Assembly: GCA_023426245.1 (NCBI GenBank)
Contig: JAFABB010000044.1
Span: 1 to 64,000, forward strand
DNA: 64,000 nucleotides
Source: Bacillota bacterium
Lineage (GTDB): Bacteria > Bacillota > UBA4882 > UBA8346
Reading direction: 5' to 3'
Part shown: one piece after another, positions 62,398 through 64,000 of the stretch
Numbering within the stretch: position 1 is the first letter of the stretch
Layout: the number at the start of each line of letters is the position of its first letter
Notes under the pieces: model-generated
The model's input: only the letters and a program-made list of their open reading frames with translations
Told to the model about the DNA's origin: nothing
Databases searched by the model: none
Position numbers and translations under genes: made by a program

Positions 62398-62414
62398 TTG
62401 GCACGAATTTTGCT
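62398..62414 (+). promoter_or_regulatory. Sigma-54 (-24/-12) promoter of the ferredoxin-aldehyde oxidoreductase unit
   Basis: TTGGCACGAATTTTGCT, identical to 54014-54030, with GG at 62400-62401 and GC at 62412-62413. It starts a roughly 105-nt leader before the polyferredoxin. Confidence 0.9.
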
Positions 62415-62491
62415 TATTACTTAGTAATAGATGTTAAGTTGAATGTTGAGAGCAGTTCGAAATGCCAACAACAAATTAACTAATTTTATGT

Positions 62492-62532
62492 GAGGAGGTG
62501 TAACTGGTATCGCACGTGCGGTAACCAGGATG
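62492..62532 (+). promoter_or_regulatory. Ribosome site separated from its ATG by a hairpin
   Basis: GAGGAGGTG lies at 62492-62500, but the ATG is at 62530, about 30 nt later. Between them 62504-62528 folds into a 10-bp stem (CTGGTATCGC with GCGGTAACCAG, one bulged A, ACGT loop). Folding leaves about six unpaired nt between site and start, a normal spacing. Confidence 0.5.
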
Positions 62533-62985
62533 ATCGTGAGCAAAATTTTAATGATTTCCCCTAAAAAATGCAATGACTGTTTAACCTGTGAGGCGGTTTG
62601 TCCGAATGCTGCAGTAAATGTAATAACTTTTGAAGAAGTGGCAATTTCAGTACCTGTAATGTGTGTACAGTGTGAAGAAGCTGCATGCATGAATGTATGT
62701 CCCGTAGGGGCGATTTCGAGAATTGAAAACGGCGCGGTTGTATCCGATCCGGATAAGTGTATCGGATGCAAATTGTGTGTTAGCGCTTGTCCCATGGGAA
62801 ATATTCACTACAGCACCAGTGAAAAGAAAATAAAGAAGTGCAATCTGTGCGACGGTAAGCCACAGTGTGCCAAATACTGTCCTACCAGAGCCATCGAGTA
62901 TGTTGATGGCACTACGGCCAACATCAGCAAGAAAAGGGTAGTTGCATCAAAATTTAAAGAATTATTTGCAGCAGAAGAAAATTAA
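62530..62985 (+). CDS. Polyferredoxin with four 4Fe-4S motifs
   Basis: 151 residues. Cys motifs: CNDCLTCEAVCP near 15, CVQCEEAACMNVCP near 48, CIGCKLCVSACP near 79 and CNLCDGKPQCAKYCP near 104, so four cubane clusters in a HydN/HycB/DmsB-like electron transfer subunit. It is encoded 25 nt before the aldehyde oxidoreductase and likely accepts its electrons. No signal peptide. Start depends on the ATG after an mRNA hairpin (62504-62528); the next in-frame ATG (62551) has no ribosome site. Confidence 0.92.
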   Translation: MIVSKILMISPKKCNDCLTCEAVCPNAAVNVITFEEVAISVPVMCVQCEEAACMNVCPVGAISRIENGAVVSDPDKCIGCKLCVSACPMGNIHYSTSEKKIKKCNLCDGKPQCAKYCPTRAIEYVDGTTANISKKRVVASKFKELFAAEEN

Positions 62986-63010
62986 AAAACGTCAGAAAGG
63001 AGATAATCGC

Positions 63011-64000
63011 ATGATTACTAAAACCTTGTTGATTAATGGAATGAAGAAACAACTTACGGTGGATCCCGAAGAAACTCTGGCAAGTGTATTGAGAAAACAA
63101 CTCCTACTCACAGGAATCAAGATTGGCTGCGGTGGGAAGGGAGAATGCGGCGCATGTACGGTTATATGGGACGGTATGCCTGTAAGATCTTGCCTTTATA
63201 CTATGGAAAGAATCCCGGATAATGCTCAGATTACTACGATTGAAGGCGTAGGTACAAAAGGGAACCTGCATCCGATTCAGCTTGCCTGGATGATTCACGG
63301 ATCAGCACAGTGCGGTTTCTGTACCCCGGGATTTATTGTTTCTGCTAAAGCTTTGTTGGATAAAAATGCCGATCCTACCAGGGAAGAGGTAAGAGAGTGG
63401 TTCCAGAAAAACAGAAATCTCTGCAGATGTACAGGATACAAACCGTTGGTAGATGCAGTGATGGATGCCGCCAGACTTATAAAAGGTGAAATTAAAAAAG
63501 AAGATTTGTGGGTTAAACTGAAGGATGGCGAAAGTATGCTTGGCTCAAAAGTAGTCCGTCCATCCGCCGAAGCCAAAGTGACAGGGACCTGGGATTTCGG
63601 AGCCGATTTGGGAATCAAGACACTGCCTAAAAATACTCTGCATATTAAGCTGGTACAAGCAACAGTGTCTCATGCGAACATTCTTTCCATCGATACTAAA
63701 GAAGCTGAGAAAATGCCGGGAGTATTCAGGGTTTTAACCTATAAGGACGTTCCTGGAACTAACAGAATCAATGGTTTGGCGTTCCCGGAGAACAAGGGAG
63801 ACGGTAAGGAAAGACCGATTCTTAACGATAAGAAGGTATTTCAGTTTGGCGACGCCATTGCCATGGTCCTTGCAGATACTCCGTACCAGGCGGAACAGGC
63901 GGCTGCAAAAGTTAAGGTCGAACTGGAAGAACTGCCGGCCTATATGAGTGCCCCTGCAGCCATGGCTGAAGGCGCCATTGAAATCCATCCCGGTACCCCG
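63011..64000 (+). CDS. Molybdenum-containing aldehyde oxidoreductase, MOP type (partial, runs off the right edge)
   Basis: 330 codons are present, open to the edge. N-terminal [2Fe-2S] domain with GCGGKGECGACTV near 40 and SCLYTM; second, helical [2Fe-2S] domain with QCGFCTPGF near 102 and NLCRCTGYKP near 138. From about 175 the xanthine oxidase-type catalytic domain starts (VVRPSAEAKVTG, then VFRVLTYKDVPG). There is no FAD domain between them, as in Desulfovibrio MOP, so electrons leave by the ferredoxin. Cofactor: molybdopterin cytosine dinucleotide by family. GAAAGGAG eight nt before the ATG. Confidence 0.94.
   Translation, partial: MITKTLLINGMKKQLTVDPEETLASVLRKQLLLTGIKIGCGGKGECGACTVIWDGMPVRSCLYTMERIPDNAQITTIEGVGTKGNLHPIQLAWMIHGSAQCGFCTPGFIVSAKALLDKNADPTREEVREWFQKNRNLCRCTGYKPLVDAVMDAARLIKGEIKKEDLWVKLKDGESMLGSKVVRPSAEAKVTGTWDFGADLGIKTLPKNTLHIKLVQATVSHANILSIDTKEAEKMPGVFRVLTYKDVPGTNRINGLAFPENKGDGKERPILNDKKVFQFGDAIAMVLADTPYQAEQAAAKVKVELEELPAYMSAPAAMAEGAIEIHPGTP

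Overview
This window looks like the chromosome of an anaerobic, probably spore-forming member of the Bacillota (Clostridia or a related deep lineage). The reasons are strong GGAGG ribosome sites with frequent TTG and GTG starts, two YheC/YheD-type ATP-grasp genes linked to spore coats, the rph-rdgB-phosphoesterase-tRNA arrangement, class I Fe-S fumarase split in two subunits, TRAP transport, bacteriohemerythrin, and sigma-54 control of a molybdenum hydroxylase locus. Codon use is moderate in GC. The species cannot be named from this stretch alone.

Layout. 1-2651: end of an IS256-like element, a bacteriohemerythrin, then a small group of GreA-C-like, CBS and GNAT proteins. 2974-4677: chemoreceptor. 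4906-14645: a GntR-controlled catabolic operon with three short-chain dehydrogenases, a complete DctPQM TRAP transporter and a three-gene flavoprotein set (GlpA-like, FAD oxidoreductase, DUF1667), closed by a terminator. 15014-19606: a 1530-residue multi-PAS hybrid histidine kinase. 19753-25625: a minus-strand DUF2156/YheC/YheD group with a 55-codon leader gene, facing a MurF-like ligase. 25750-31853: HAD and VOC proteins, PcrA helicase, AMIN-amidase. 31909-34754: two related aminotransferase-type genes, one frameshifted and one a MocR regulator. 34984-40873: M42 peptidase, an unusual carbamoyltransferase, a small Cys-rich protein, fumarase, RNase PH, RdgB and a phosphoesterase, then tRNA-Pro.

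41102-46117 looks like a decayed genomic island: the 3' end of tRNA-Pro and its terminator are repeated about 5 kb downstream, and the interval holds an IS200/IS605 transposase, an integrase fragment, an IS256 fragment, a MATE pump, a DUF2935 protein and free-methionine sulfoxide reductase.

46475-64000 is a molybdenum enzyme locus. MogA, an AraC regulator, MoaA, MoaC and a MOSC protein supply molybdopterin. A family II pyrophosphatase follows. A sigma-54 activator (51961-53919) is followed by a co-directional eight- to nine-gene maturation cluster: MoeA-like protein, CxxC redox protein, methyltransferase, C-GCAxxG-C-C protein, radical SAM protein, CoA-ligase-like protein, NTP transferase fused to HD, histidine phosphatase and XdhC. 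A second unit holds a polyferredoxin and an aldehyde oxidoreductase of the xanthine oxidase family that runs off the window. Both units start with a near-identical module: three 17-bp dyads in the same spacing and an identical -24/-12 promoter. The second module still carries a remnant of the activator's last codons, so it seems to have arisen by duplication. This two-unit regulon is the most interesting system in the window: most of its maturation genes have no established biochemical role.
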